From Burkholderiales bacterium (GTDB lineage: Bacteria; Pseudomonadota; Gammaproteobacteria; Burkholderiales; CAIKXV01), in the NCBI GenBank assembly GCA_019751575.1, contig JAIENF010000028.1, forward strand, positions 1 to 7,183: a stretch of 7,183 bases of DNA, read 5' to 3'. Positions 6,726 to 7,183 of this stretch are shown one piece after another. Numbering within the stretch: position 1 is the stretch's first letter; the number at the start of each line of letters is the position of its first letter. A program made the translations under genes and the position numbers. The notes beneath the pieces were generated by a model that saw nothing but the letters and a program-made list of their open reading frames with translations, ran no database searches and was not told the origin of the DNA.

Positions 6726-7183
<458 letters not shown>

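Overview
The window looks like chromosomal DNA of a GC-rich betaproteobacterium, most likely of the order Burkholderiales. The reasons are the high GC content, a Bug/TTT-type periplasmic receptor (a family greatly expanded in Burkholderiales), and the thiL-pgpA-pncC gene order. All genes that can be supported lie on the + strand. I see no phage, IS, CRISPR, tRNA or rRNA.

Layout. Positions 1-158 hold the 3' end of thiL (thiamine-monophosphate kinase). It runs into pgpA (phosphatidylglycerophosphatase A), which runs into pncC (nicotinamide-nucleotide amidase) through a 4-base stop/start overlap. A polysaccharide-deacetylase-superfamily gene with PuuE-like features follows after a short gap; its 5' end carries a 12-bp tandem repeat. 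A GC hairpin with a T7 tract ends this block. An SOS block comes next: lexA, recA and recX. lexA has a well-formed sigma70 promoter whose -10 box lies inside an inverted repeat that reaches the lexA start codon. After recX come a Bug receptor gene and, 16 bases on, an octopine/nopaline-type dehydrogenase gene. The window ends inside alaS, which has its own perfect TATAAT -10 box.

How the genes fit together. LexA represses and RecA-ssDNA triggers LexA self-cleavage; RecX tempers RecA filaments. From general knowledge, pncC-recA-recX-alaS (enterobacteria) and lexA-recA-recX-alaS (xanthomonads) are conserved orders. Here that backbone is kept, with two accessory insertions: the deacetylase gene upstream of lexA and the Bug/dehydrogenase pair between recX and alaS.

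The most interesting signal is the LexA operator. The inverted repeat fits CCGT-N8-ACGG, not the CTGT-N8-ACAG of E. coli-type LexA, and the LexA recognition helix differs from E. coli at residues 41 and 42. These are positions altered in the engineered E. coli variant LexA408, which was selected for CCGT half-sites. This may be a natural co-varied repressor/operator pair. The lexA transcript also looks leaderless or nearly so. recA shows no matching full operator of its own.
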